From NCBI GenBank assembly GCA_041389885.1, contig JAWKRB010000016.1, positions 132,966-196,965 of the forward strand: DNA of 64,000 nucleotides, written 5' to 3'. Shown piece by piece: positions 7,209 to 15,399 of the stretch (its first letter is position 1; every line of letters starts with the position of its first letter). Below the pieces are notes generated by a model. The model ran no database searches, had not been told where the DNA came from, and saw nothing but the letters and a program-made list of their open reading frames with translations. The DNA comes from JAWKRB01 sp041389885. GTDB lineage: Bacteria; Myxococcota_A; Polyangia; Polyangiales; Ga0077539. The translations under genes and the position numbers were made by a program.

Positions 7209-9194
7209 ATGCAACGCTTCACGCTCCTCGCCGCGCTCGCGCTGGGCTGCGGCTCCAGCGCGCCCTCCCCAGACGACGCCGCCGCGCGCGCCGACGCGGC
7301 CGCGGTCGACGCGCCGCCGCTGCCGGAGCGCGCCGCCGGCGCGAGGGCGCCGCGCACCGCGGAGTGCGACGACGCCGACCCCGCCCGCTGCCTGCTCCCC
7401 TGGCCCTCCGACGCCTTCGCCGAGGCGGCGCCGGGGAGCGCCACCGGGCTGCGGCTGCGCGTCTCGACGGCGCGCACGCTCAACCGCGACGACGTGACCG
7501 TGCTCTCGCGCGCGGACGGCTTCTCGCGGGCGACGCCGGTGCTCACGAGCGTGCCCTTCGAGGTCGACCGCGGCACCCTCGGAGACAACCTCACCGCGGC
7601 CGTTCGCCTCGTGGTCGCCGAACCCGGGGACGACTTCGGCGCGGCGGTGCCGGTGCGTATGAACGTCGTGCCCGACCCCGAGGCCGAGGTCCCGGGGTCG
7701 CTGCTGCTGGCCTTCCCTCGCCGCCCGCTGCGCGCCGCGAGCGAGCACGTCGCGGCGCTGGTCGACTCGGTGCGGAGCGCCTCGGGCGCGTCGCCCGTCG
7801 CCGACCGCCGCACCCTCGTGGCCCTCGCCCGTCAGCCGCCGGCCACCGACGAGGAGCGCGCCGCGGTGGCCTACTTCGCCCCCTCGCGCCGCGCGCTGCT
7901 CGCCGCGGGGATCGACCTCGCGCGGGTGGCGCGGGTCTGGACCTTCACCACGCGCTCCGCCGCGCAGCCGCGGGCGCCGCTGCAGACGGTGCGCGAGGCG
8001 ATGGTCCGCGCGGTGGATGCAGGGCGCGCCCGCCTCCGCCTCGCCTCGGTGCGCCCCGTCGACGGCGGGCCCGTCGCGCTCATCGTCGAGGGCTTCATCG
8101 AGGGGTTGCCCGACCCCATGGGCAGCGACGACCTCCTGCGCTTCGGCGCCGACGGCGCGGTCGCGCTCGAGGGCGACGGGTTTCGCGCGCCCTTCCGCGT
8201 CATGATCCCGCGCGGCGACGGCGACTGGCCCGTCGCGCTCTGGGGCCACGGCACGGGCGGCGACGTGCGCGACACGAGCTTCGACGGTCTCATCGCGAGC
8301 AGCGGCACCGCGAAGGTGAACATCGAGTTCGACGGCTGGACGGGCGACGGCGTGATCGCGACCTTCGCCGCGTTCACCCGGGTGCTCAACGGCTCCGGCG
8401 TGTCGTCGTCGCGGCTCGTGCGCGCCCTCGGCGGCGCGGCCGCGGTGACCCGCGCGCTCTTTGGTGACGCCTCGGGGCGGGGCGCGCTGCTCGGCGACGC
8501 GCTCGCGGCGCCGACCCTCGGAGGTCAGCCCAACCCCGCGGCGGGACGTCGGCCGAGGCGAGCCGGGATGATCTACACCGGCGGCTCCCTCGGCGGCACC
8601 ATGGGCGCGGTCATCGCGCGCACCGAGCCCCTGGTGCAGGGCGCCGTGCTCAACGTCGGCGGCGCGGCGTGGACGCACTTCACGCCCTTCGCCAACCTCT
8701 TCGCGGTGCTGCGCCCGTCGCTGCGGGTCAACTACGGCTCCGAGACCGACCTCTGGGTCTTTCTCGCGATGTCTCAGACGCTCTGGGACCTCGCCGACGG
8801 CGCCACCTGGGCCGACGCCACCGAGCACCGGGTGCCGATCCTGATTCAGCAGAGCATGGGCGACCCGGTCCTCCCCAACCCCGGCACCGAGTTCCTGGCC
8901 GCGGCGATGGGCGCGAGGCACCTGGGCGCTCCGCTCTCGCCGGTGTTCGGCGCCGAGACCGTGAGCCGGGTCACCGAGGGCGCCGCGCTCACGCAGTACC
9001 GGGTCCCGTCGAGCCTGCGCGACGCGCTGGCGATTCACGGCTTCGCGGCGGGCGACAGCCCCGCGGGCCTCGCCGCGCAGGCCCAGCTCCGGGCCTTCGC
9101 GCTCAGCGTGCAGGCCGGCGCGCCCGAGGCCACGGTGCCCGCCGCCTGCGTCGAGAACACTCCCCCCGGCAGCTGCGACTTCAGCGCGCGGTGA
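7209..9194 (+). CDS. Large lipoprotein with alpha/beta-hydrolase-like motifs
   Basis: The product is a predicted 661-residue outer-surface or periplasmic lipoprotein. The leader MQRFTLLAALALGC has a lipobox; an Asp/Ala-rich linker and Cys-containing segment follow. WGHGTGGDV around residue 347 resembles an oxyanion-hole HG motif, and GGSLGGTMGA around 457 fits a GxSxG nucleophile elbow, so a secreted esterase/peptidase of alpha/beta-hydrolase fold is plausible. A C-terminal block contains possible acid and His residues, but I cannot assign the triad. The ATG at 7209 is preferred over 7188 because it gives a clean signal peptide and fits the upstream promoter. It converges on the methyltransferase with stop codons abutting. 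Confidence 0.75.
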   Translation: MQRFTLLAALALGCGSSAPSPDDAAARADAAAVDAPPLPERAAGARAPRTAECDDADPARCLLPWPSDAFAEAAPGSATGLRLRVSTARTLNRDDVTVLSRADGFSRATPVLTSVPFEVDRGTLGDNLTAAVRLVVAEPGDDFGAAVPVRMNVVPDPEAEVPGSLLLAFPRRPLRAASEHVAALVDSVRSASGASPVADRRTLVALARQPPATDEERAAVAYFAPSRRALLAAGIDLARVARVWTFTTRSAAQPRAPLQTVREAMVRAVDAGRARLRLASVRPVDGGPVALIVEGFIEGLPDPMGSDDLLRFGADGAVALEGDGFRAPFRVMIPRGDGDWPVALWGHGTGGDVRDTSFDGLIASSGTAKVNIEFDGWTGDGVIATFAAFTRVLNGSGVSSSRLVRALGGAAAVTRALFGDASGRGALLGDALAAPTLGGQPNPAAGRRPRRAGMIYTGGSLGGTMGAVIARTEPLVQGAVLNVGGAAWTHFTPFANLFAVLRPSLRVNYGSETDLWVFLAMSQTLWDLADGATWADATEHRVPILIQQSMGDPVLPNPGTEFLAAAMGARHLGAPLSPVFGAETVSRVTEGAALTQYRVPSSLRDALAIHGFAAGDSPAGLAAQAQLRAFALSVQAGAPEATVPAACVENTPPGSCDFSAR

Positions 9195-10049
9195 TCAGCG
9201 CTTCACGGCCACCAGGCGAAACAACGGCGCGAGGCTGACCCGCAGGCGCCCCCACCGCCGCGCGAGGCGCTCCCCGCGGGCGAGGGCCCTCGGCGCGCGC
9301 GCCCGCCACCAGGTCGATGCGTCGTCCTCGGCGCTGTGCACCACGCGCAGGCCGTCGTCTTCGAGCCACCGCGCCACCGACCCGCCGATGGGCAGCACGC
9401 CGACGTCGTAGCGAGGAAAGCCCCGCACCTTCGTGACGTACCAACGCCCGAGGCGCTGCGGCATCGCGCTCACGAGGGCGAGCTGGTAGTGCGGGTCGGC
9501 GCGCAGGTTCGCGAGGGACAAGCGGTTGGGCCCGAAGAGGTAGAGCACGCCCCCCGGGCGCAGCACCCTCGAGAGCTCGCGCACCGCGCGGCGCGGATCC
9601 TCGACGTGCTCGATGACGTCGATGAAGGTCACCACGTCGAAGCGCGCGTCGGCGAAGGGGAGCGCCTCGCCCACCGCGCGCTCGAAGCGCGCGTCGGCGC
9701 CGTGGCAGGCCGCGCGCAGCCGCGCGGCGTCGAGCACCTCGTCGTCGACGTCGACCCCGGTGACCCGCGCGCCGCGCGCCGCGAGGGCGATGGGCAGCGC
9801 GCCGAGCTGGCAGCCGACGTCGAGCACCTCGGCGCCCTCAAGGGGCGCGAAGCGCGCGAGCTCCGCGGCGATGTCGCCGTTGCGGGCGATCTGCTCGAGC
9901 TCGAGGCGGAGCCAGCGCGCGCGCTGGGGGTCGGCGGGGTCGAGGAGCCGCGCGCACCAGCGCTCCAGAAACGCACGCTCGCGCGCGAGGGTCGGGTGCG
10001 TCGGCGAGACTCCGGCCTCGCGCGCGAGCTCGTCGAGGGAGACGCTCAG
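9195..10049 (-). CDS. Class I SAM-dependent methyltransferase, probably CTG-initiated
   Basis: This is a Methyltransf_11-type enzyme of about 284 residues. Motif I VLDVGCQLGALP is near residues 75-86, the acidic end of beta-2 is VTGVDVDDE, and FDVVTFIDVIEHVEDP followed by LRPGGVLYLFGPN gives the later motifs. The substrate is unknown. The reading frame has no ATG, GTG or TTG between an upstream region that is antisense/overlap with ald and the conserved N-terminal segment. The best site is CTG at 10047-10049, which overlaps the ald stop as CTGA, mirroring the ATGA overlaps elsewhere in the window. Coupled translation after ald is therefore inferred. It ends flush against the convergent lipoprotein gene. 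Confidence 0.8.
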   Translation of the reverse strand: MSVSLDELAREAGVSPTHPTLARERAFLERWCARLLDPADPQRARWLRLELEQIARNGDIAAELARFAPLEGAEVLDVGCQLGALPIALAARGARVTGVDVDDEVLDAARLRAACHGADARFERAVGEALPFADARFDVVTFIDVIEHVEDPRRAVRELSRVLRPGGVLYLFGPNRLSLANLRADPHYQLALVSAMPQRLGRWYVTKVRGFPRYDVGVLPIGGSVARWLEDDGLRVVHSAEDDASTWWRARAPRALARGERLARRWGRLRVSLAPLFRLVAVKR

Positions 10050-11158
10050 AGGACGTCGGCCAGGGGGGTGTACGGGAGCTCCAGGGCCTCGGCGACGGCC
10101 TCGTAGGTGCAGGCGCCGTCGTAGCAGTTGATCCCGAGGGCGAGGGCGGGGTCGGCCTTGGCGGCCTCGGCGACGCCCTTGTTCGCGAGGGCGAGGGCGT
10201 ACTTCATCGTGGTGTTCGTGAGCGCGAAGGTCGAGGTGTGCGACACCGCGCCGGGCATGTTCGGCACGCAGTAGTGCACCACGCCGTCGACCTCGTAGGT
10301 GGGGTGGTCGTGGCTGGTGGGTCGCACCGTCTCGATGCAGCCGCCCTGGTCGACGGCGACGTCGACGATGACCGAGCCCTTCGACATCTTCGACACGAGC
10401 TCGCGGCTCACGAGGGTCGGCGCCTTCGCGCCCGCGACGAGGGCGGCGCCGATGACCAGGTCGGCGCGGCACACGGCCTCTTCGATGTTCGCGGGGTTCG
10501 AGTAGAGGGTCTCGATGGCGCCGCGAAAGATGTCCTCGAGGTAGTCCATGGTCTTGGCGTTCACGTCGAGCACGGTGACCTGCGCGCCCATGCCCACGGC
10601 GATGTGCGCGGCGTTGCGACCGACGACGCCGCCGCCGAGGATGACCACGCGTCCCCGGCGGGTGCCCGGGACGCCGCCGAGGAGCACGCCCTTGCCCCCG
10701 CGCCACTTCTCGAGGCTGGTGGCGCCGGCCTGCACGGCCATGCGACCGGCGACCTCGCTCATGGGGCGCAGCAGCGGCAGGGAGCCGTCGGCGAGCTGGA
10801 TGGTCTCGTAGGCCACCGCGCGCACCTTCTTCTCCATGAGCTTGCGGGTGAGCGCGGGCTCCGCGGCGAGGTGCAGGTAGGTGTAGAGCACGAGGCCCTC
10901 GCGAAAGTGCTCGAACTCCGCGGGGAGCGGCTCCTTCACCTTCATCACCATGTCGGCGCGGCGCCACACGTCGCCCGCGCTCGAGACGATCTCGGCGCCG
11001 ACGGCGGTGAAGTCCTCGTCGGCGAGCCCCGACCCCTCCCCCGCGCGCGACTCGATGAGGACCTTGTGGCCGCGAGCCACGAGCTGCTGCACGCCCGCGG
11101 GGGTCATGCCGATGCGGTACTCGCGGGTCTTGATCTCTTTGGGAACGCCAATAATCAC
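10046..11158 (-). CDS. ald: Alanine dehydrogenase
   Basis: This NAD-dependent enzyme interconverts L-alanine and pyruvate plus ammonia. It has the standard family length of 370 residues. The N-terminal MIIGVPKEIKTREYRIGMTP is diagnostic, GLVLYTYLHLAAE carries the conserved His region, and VVILGGGVVGRNAA (about 165-180) is the Rossmann dinucleotide loop. Start is GTG at 11158; an AAAGGAG lies 12 bases upstream (11171-11177), a somewhat long spacing. The methyltransferase gene downstream overlaps its stop. L-Ala supply is relevant to peptidoglycan precursor synthesis, but the gene is far from the mur genes. Confidence 0.95.
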   Translation of the reverse strand: MIIGVPKEIKTREYRIGMTPAGVQQLVARGHKVLIESRAGEGSGLADEDFTAVGAEIVSSAGDVWRRADMVMKVKEPLPAEFEHFREGLVLYTYLHLAAEPALTRKLMEKKVRAVAYETIQLADGSLPLLRPMSEVAGRMAVQAGATSLEKWRGGKGVLLGGVPGTRRGRVVILGGGVVGRNAAHIAVGMGAQVTVLDVNAKTMDYLEDIFRGAIETLYSNPANIEEAVCRADLVIGAALVAGAKAPTLVSRELVSKMSKGSVIVDVAVDQGGCIETVRPTSHDHPTYEVDGVVHYCVPNMPGAVSHTSTFALTNTTMKYALALANKGVAEAAKADPALALGINCYDGACTYEAVAEALELPYTPLADVL

Positions 11159-11188
11159 GGTGGGGGGATGCTCCTTTCGAACGCGGCG

Positions 11189-11194
11189 CTTATA
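11189..11194 (-). promoter_or_regulatory. Candidate -10 box of ald
   Basis: TATAAG on the minus strand, about 30 bases upstream of the ald GTG, with a Shine-Dalgarno AAAGGAG in between. It is followed further upstream by two short GC hairpins (near 11195-11211 and 11219-11233) in the ald/11292 divergent region. No convincing -35 is seen. Confidence 0.4.
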
Positions 11195-11276
11195 CCCCCT
11201 CGATCGGGGGTTGGGGAACGGCCCCGCGGGGGTTCGCGCCCCGGCGAGGGCGTCGGGTCACGGGCGGCCGGTGTGA

Positions 11277-11282
11277 TAGGGT
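11277..11282 (+). promoter_or_regulatory. TAnnnT box of a likely leaderless gene (11292)
   Basis: TAGGGT lies 9 bases before the GTG start at 11292, and the preceding TG dinucleotides resemble an extended -10. No Shine-Dalgarno sequence fits in the gap, so the transcript is inferred to start at the GTG. Confidence 0.55.
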
Positions 11283-11291
11283 CCGCGCCCC

Positions 11292-12323
11292 GTGCGCCGC
11301 TCGCTCTGGTTCGTCTTCGTCGTGGCATCCCTCGTGGCCGTCGCGCTCTTCGCCGCCTGGAGGGAGGGCTGGATCCGGGCGCCGTGGTCCGCCCGCTACG
11401 ACGAGCTCCTCGCGCAGCTCCGCGACCGGGGGAGCGTCGCGGTGAGCGGGTCGATCCCCGCGGGCATGGTGCTCCGCGACGTGGGCGTGGTTCCCCTCGA
11501 CCGCGCGCCCCGGCTCGCCGCCGCCCTCGACGGGCGCGACGGCGCCGCGGTGGCCTCCGCCCTTCGCGCGCAGCACCTCGACGGGCTGGTGCTCCGCGCG
11601 GGCGTGCGCCGCGCCGCCGACGCGACCTCGGTGCACGGTCGCCTCGCGAGCTACCGCCCGGTCGCGGGCCTCGCGTCGGTGTACCTCGACGAGGTCGCCT
11701 CGGTGGTCGACCCCGCCGAGGTCTTCGACCTCTCCGTCGAAGACGCCCAGCGGCTGGTGACCGTGGCGCGGCTGATCCTGAGCGGCGCCACCGCGCCCCC
11801 CGAGCGGCTCTTCCCCGAGAACCTCCGACGCGCGCGCCCGGCCGAGGTCGCGCTGATCCTCCGCGACGGCGGCACGCCCATCCTCTGGCGCTCGACCCGC
11901 TCGGGCTCCGTGGCGCGGGGCATCATCGACGTCTCCTTCGCCGTGCTCGACCGCTGGACCACCCGACAGCAAGAGCAGTACGGCCGCATGCGCGACGCCC
12001 TGCTCACCAAGACCGTCACCGTCGCGATCTTCTACGACCGCGGCGTGCTCGGCGCGCGCGACGGCGCGTTCCTCCGTCGCGTGGCCGACCCCAGGGTCTG
12101 GAGCGTCGGCTATGAGCGCGTGACCTCGTGGGAGTACAGCCTGCCTCAGCTCCCCGGCGCTCCCGCCGAAGACCCGGTGGCCACCCTCCGCGCGCTCACC
12201 CGCGAGCGCGGCGTGCCGCCCCCCGGCCACCTGCGCCCGGAGATCACGCTGTACCGCTTTCGCGCGCTGCAGATGTTCGAGCGCACGCCCAACGGGCCCG
12301 TCTCGATCTACAATCCTCAGTAA
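11292..12323 (+). CDS. Unknown membrane-anchored protein
   Basis: I do not recognise this 343-residue protein. It begins with a basic start and one hydrophobic helix (SLWFVFVVASLVAVALFAAW), so it is probably anchored in the inner membrane with the rest in the periplasm. The soluble part is a mixed alpha/beta sequence with no Cys and contains the striking block SVARGIIDVSFAVLDRW followed by TVTVAIFYDRGVLGARD. These are faintly reminiscent of AMMECR1-type proteins, but too weak to name. Start is GTG, supported by the TAnnnT box 9 bases upstream. It diverges from ald. A stretch of about 140 bases after it holds no recognisable feature. Confidence 0.7.
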   Translation: MRRSLWFVFVVASLVAVALFAAWREGWIRAPWSARYDELLAQLRDRGSVAVSGSIPAGMVLRDVGVVPLDRAPRLAAALDGRDGAAVASALRAQHLDGLVLRAGVRRAADATSVHGRLASYRPVAGLASVYLDEVASVVDPAEVFDLSVEDAQRLVTVARLILSGATAPPERLFPENLRRARPAEVALILRDGGTPILWRSTRSGSVARGIIDVSFAVLDRWTTRQQEQYGRMRDALLTKTVTVAIFYDRGVLGARDGAFLRRVADPRVWSVGYERVTSWEYSLPQLPGAPAEDPVATLRALTRERGVPPPGHLRPEITLYRFRALQMFERTPNGPVSIYNPQ

Positions 12324-12463
12324 AATCAAATAGATGGCAGGCATCTCCGACGCTGTCGCCGGGGATCAACGCGCGCGTCGCCCGCGGTCAATGCCTCGGC
12401 GCGTCGGCGCAGCTATCGATGCCTCCGAGGCGGCGCAGGGGTGCGGCGCCCCAGGAGCGCGTC

Positions 12464-12745
12464 ATGTCACCTTCTCCCACGAATCACGCCTGCGTTCGCT
12501 GCGGACACGCCGGACCTCTCGACCGCCCTCACGTCGGGCTGAAGCTCCTGCTCGCGGCGCTCTACGTCGCCTTCGTCCTGATGATCTTCGGCGCCGTGCT
12601 GATGGGCCTCGGGGTGACGGCGCTGGGGCCCCTCGCCATCGCGGTGTGCGCGGTCATCCAGGCGCCGTTGGCCGAGGCGGCCTTCGCGCCCGCGCGCTGC
12701 GCCGAGTGCCGCTGCTACGCCCCTGACGAAGGGGCCTCGGCTTGA
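12464..12745 (+). CDS. Small zinc-ribbon membrane protein
   Basis: The 93-residue product has CVRCGH near the N-terminus and CAECRCY near the C-terminus, which could complete one four-Cys metal site. Between them lies a long hydrophobic stretch (LLLAALYVAFVLMIFGAVLM and on) forming two membrane helices. Both Cys pairs would then be on the same, probably cytoplasmic, side. Start is ATG at 12464 with AGGAG at 12453-12457. Function unknown; it stands alone between an unknown protein and the AraC regulator. Longer frames starting upstream lack a ribosome site. Confidence 0.7.
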   Translation: MSPSPTNHACVRCGHAGPLDRPHVGLKLLLAALYVAFVLMIFGAVLMGLGVTALGPLAIAVCAVIQAPLAEAAFAPARCAECRCYAPDEGASA

Positions 12746-12822
12746 CGCGCGGCGCGCGGGTCCCTTGAATCCTGGCGTCGGCGCCGCAGCGGGATGCGTC
12801 GCCGCCCCGGGGAGCCGCGCTC

Positions 12823-13860
12823 GTGCCAGACGCCCAACGCCTACGCCAGCCCAGCGCCGCGACGGTGACCGCGAACGTCGCCCGCGCCCTCTTTGACTTC
12901 GCCGCCGCCCGCGGCCACGACGCCGCCGCCCTCGCCCGCGGCTTCGAGCTCGAGCCCGACTCGCTGCGCGACCTCGACGCGAGGATCCCCGTGGAGACCG
13001 CGCAGCGTCTCTGGGCCGAGCTCCCGCGGCTCCTCGACGACGACGACCTCGGGATTCACCTCGCGCAGCACCTCGCGCCCCAGGGCGCGCTGCTGCCAGT
13101 GCTCCTGCTCGCCAGCGCCTCGACGCTCGGAGAGGGCATCGACCGCGGCATGGAGTTTCAGCGCGCCCTCGCCGAGGGGAGCTCCTGGCGACGCGCGGGC
13201 GACCGACCGGGCCGCGCGGTGTGGGTCTACGAGTTCGCCGACCCGGTGGCGGCGGCGCCCCGGCACGCGCTCGAGTTCGGCATCGCGCTGATGGTGCTCG
13301 TGACGCGTCGGGTCGTGCGCGACGACCTCGCGCCCGCGGAGCTCCGGTTTCGCCACCCGCCGCCGCGCGCGCCGCGGGAGCACGAGGCGCTCTTTCGCTG
13401 CGCCCTGAGCTACGGGCAGGCGCGCGACGAGATCCATATGTTCGCCGAGAGCCTCGCGCTCCCGGTGCGCACCGCCAACCCCTCCCTGCTCGAGCACCTC
13501 GAGGCGCACGGCCGCACGCAGCTCAGGACCCTGGCGCCGAGCGACGGCCTCCCCGACCGGGTGCAGCGGGCGCTGCGCGACGCGCTGTCGAGTCCCGCGC
13601 CCCTCACGGCGGTCGCGCGGGCGCTGCGCTGCTCCCCGCGCACGCTGCAGCGCCGTCTCCGCGACGAGGGCACCACCTTTCAGGCCCTCCTCGACCGGGC
13701 GCGGTACGCCCGCGCGTGCGAGCTCCTGCGCGCGCCCGACGCCTGCGTGAAGCGCGTCGCCGCCGAGGTGGGCTTCAGCGAGCAGGCGTCGTTTCACCGC
13801 GCGTTCGTGCGCTGGAGCGGCGAGACCCCCGGTCGATGGCGCGAGGCCGCGAAGGGCTGA
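12823..13860 (+). CDS. AraC-family transcriptional regulator (OruR/ArgR-type)
   Basis: This 345-residue DNA-binding regulator combines an N-terminal Arabinose_bd-type sensor domain (about 20-210) with a C-terminal AraC double helix-turn-helix (about 245-340). The latter shows VARALRCSPRTLQRRLRDEG and the closing segment VAAEVGFSEQASFHRAFVRW, both highly characteristic. Members sense small molecules such as amino acids or fatty acids and usually activate a neighbouring catabolic gene; no obvious target is adjacent here. Start is GTG at 12823. The gene converges on the NUDIX hydrolase with 7 bases between stops. Confidence 0.9.
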   Translation: MPDAQRLRQPSAATVTANVARALFDFAAARGHDAAALARGFELEPDSLRDLDARIPVETAQRLWAELPRLLDDDDLGIHLAQHLAPQGALLPVLLLASASTLGEGIDRGMEFQRALAEGSSWRRAGDRPGRAVWVYEFADPVAAAPRHALEFGIALMVLVTRRVVRDDLAPAELRFRHPPPRAPREHEALFRCALSYGQARDEIHMFAESLALPVRTANPSLLEHLEAHGRTQLRTLAPSDGLPDRVQRALRDALSSPAPLTAVARALRCSPRTLQRRLRDEGTTFQALLDRARYARACELLRAPDACVKRVAAEVGFSEQASFHRAFVRWSGETPGRWREAAKG

Positions 13861-13867
13861 GCGCGGG

Positions 13868-14356
13868 TCAGCGCCCCCCGAAGAAGCGCGCCAGCGCGAG
13901 GGTGTGCAGCGGAAATGCCAGCTCGATCGCGACGCGCGTGATCACCCTCTCGAGGGTCTCGTCGTTGGGCGCGAAGGGCGGGAGGTCGCGCTCGGCCAAG
14001 GGGGGGCTCACCCCGAAGATCAGCACGACGTTGCCCCGCGGCGGCGAGGCCACCATCAGCTCGCGCACGTCTGCGGGGTCGACCGCCACGCCGGTCTCTT
14101 CGAACAGCTCCCGCGCGGCGCCCTGCTGCCAGCTCTCGCCGAAGGCGATGTACCCACCGGGGAGCGCGAGCTCGCCCCGCCGCGGCTCGATGCCGCGTCG
14201 AACGAGCAGCGCGCCGTCGTCGACCGGCACGATGAGCACGCCCACGGGGGTCGGGTTGAGCCAGGTGGTGTTGCCGCAGCGCGAGCAGGCGCGAGGCCAC
14301 GCGGGGTCTTCGTACCGCTGGCCGCACCAGGAGCAGTGGGAGTGGGGCTCGTACAC
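13868..14356 (-). CDS. NUDIX hydrolase with N-terminal zinc ribbon
   Basis: This 162-residue enzyme hydrolyses a nucleoside-diphosphate-linked compound. The zinc ribbon (CSWCG and CSRCG, residues about 8-29) precedes the NUDIX box GYIAFGESWQQGAARELFEE, which fits Gx5Ex7REUxEExGU. The architecture resembles NADH-pyrophosphatase-like and YjgC-type proteins; the substrate is not determinable. GTG at 14356 is chosen because the zinc ribbon begins a few codons later. A GTG at 14441 has a good AGGAGG, but it would overlap the divergent gene at 14428, and that purine tract encodes the other protein's leader on the opposite strand. Confidence 0.85.
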   Translation of the reverse strand: MYEPHSHCSWCGQRYEDPAWPRACSRCGNTTWLNPTPVGVLIVPVDDGALLVRRGIEPRRGELALPGGYIAFGESWQQGAARELFEETGVAVDPADVRELMVASPPRGNVVLIFGVSPPLAERDLPPFAPNDETLERVITRVAIELAFPLHTLALARFFGGR

Positions 14357-14427
14357 CTCCGCCAGGGTACCACCCCGGGCGCCGCGGCTCGCGTCGCGGA
14401 GCAGCTTGGGGCAGACTGCCCGACCCC

Positions 14428-15390
14428 GTGCGTCGTTCACTGCTCGTCCTCCTCGCCCTCTCCCTCGCCGCGACGCCCGCCCTGGCGCAGCCGCGTCGCG
14501 CTCCGACGCGACACGCGCCGCGCCGCGCTCCTCGTCGCGCCCCCCGGAGGCGCACGCCGCCGCCCCCTCCACCGCCGCCGCTGCCCGACCTCCCTCCGGT
14601 CGTCACCGCACCGCCGCCGCCGCCACCGCCGCCCCCGCCTCCTCCGCCGCCGCCCCCGCCGCCGCCCCCGCCTCCCCGTCGCCCCAACGCGCTCGACGTC
14701 GCGCTCTCGGGCCGGGTGTTCGCGCGGGAGCTCTCGCTCTCGGGTCCGGTGAGCCCCACGCGCCCGTACTCCCTCGACGCGGCGCCCTCGGCGCGCATCG
14801 ACCTGGCCTGGCACCCGGCGGCGCATTTCACCCGCGGTCCGGCGACGTGGTTCGGCGTCGCGGCGCAGTACGAGCTGGCCTTCGGTCTGCAGAGCACCGA
14901 CAGCGCGGGCGTGCGCTACGACACCTCGGCGTGGAGCGCCCTGGCGGCGCTCCGGGTGCGCTTCCCCATCGAGGTCGAGGGGCTCGACGTGGCCCTGCTC
15001 GTGGGCTGGAGGATCCAGTCGTTTCAGGTGCGCAGCGACGCGGGCGCGACGCCGAATTCGGTGCCCGACACCGACCTCCAGGCGCTGCACCTGGGCGTCG
15101 CCGCGAGGGTCCCGCTGGCCGCGCCGCTCGCGCTCACCCTCGACGCCGCGTACCTCCACGGGCTCGATCAGGGCGACCTCGGCGCGCGCTACCCCGGCAC
15201 CAGCACCGCGGGGGTTCAGGTGAGCGCGGGGCTCGCGCTGCGTGTGGTGTGGCGCCTCGAGCTCCGGGCCGCGTTCGAGATGCGGCTCTGGTCGCACAGC
15301 CTCGGCCGGCCTGCCGGCGCCGCCGAGGCCGAGCGCTCCGCGGAGGACCGCTACCTCGGCGGCACCTTCGGCCTCGCCGTGCGGCTGTAG
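14428..15390 (+). CDS. Envelope protein with a 22-proline tract
   Basis: This 320-residue exported protein has a clear signal peptide (MRRSLLVLLALSLAATPALA) followed by an Arg/Ala/Pro-rich segment, eight prolines, and then 22 prolines in a row (residues about 62-83). The remainder alternates hydrophobic and polar residues (WFGVAAQYELAFGL, LTLDAAYLHGL, LGGTFGLAVRL), as expected for an outer-membrane beta-barrel with a C-terminal strand. The Pro-rich part may span the periplasm or bind peptidoglycan; that is inference. Translation of such a run needs EF-P. It converges on a second barrel-like gene with 9 bases between stops. Confidence 0.7.
   Translation: MRRSLLVLLALSLAATPALAQPRRAPTRHAPRRAPRRAPRRRTPPPPPPPPLPDLPPVVTAPPPPPPPPPPPPPPPPPPPPPPRRPNALDVALSGRVFARELSLSGPVSPTRPYSLDAAPSARIDLAWHPAAHFTRGPATWFGVAAQYELAFGLQSTDSAGVRYDTSAWSALAALRVRFPIEVEGLDVALLVGWRIQSFQVRSDAGATPNSVPDTDLQALHLGVAARVPLAAPLALTLDAAYLHGLDQGDLGARYPGTSTAGVQVSAGLALRVVWRLELRAAFEMRLWSHSLGRPAGAAEAERSAEDRYLGGTFGLAVRL
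14611..14676 (+). repeat. CCN codon run encoding 22 consecutive prolines
   Basis: Twenty-two uninterrupted CCN codons with mixed third bases (CCG, CCC, CCT, CCA). The mixed codon use argues for selection on the protein rather than simple slippage, but the tract is still expected to be length-variable between strains. Confidence 0.9.
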
Positions 15391-15399
15391 CTCGTTCGC

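Noticed and set aside
11195..11233. Two GC hairpins as a terminator or riboswitch for ald
   Set aside because: Short stems without a U-run or conserved loops; they lie between divergent promoters, so only normal promoter DNA is supported.
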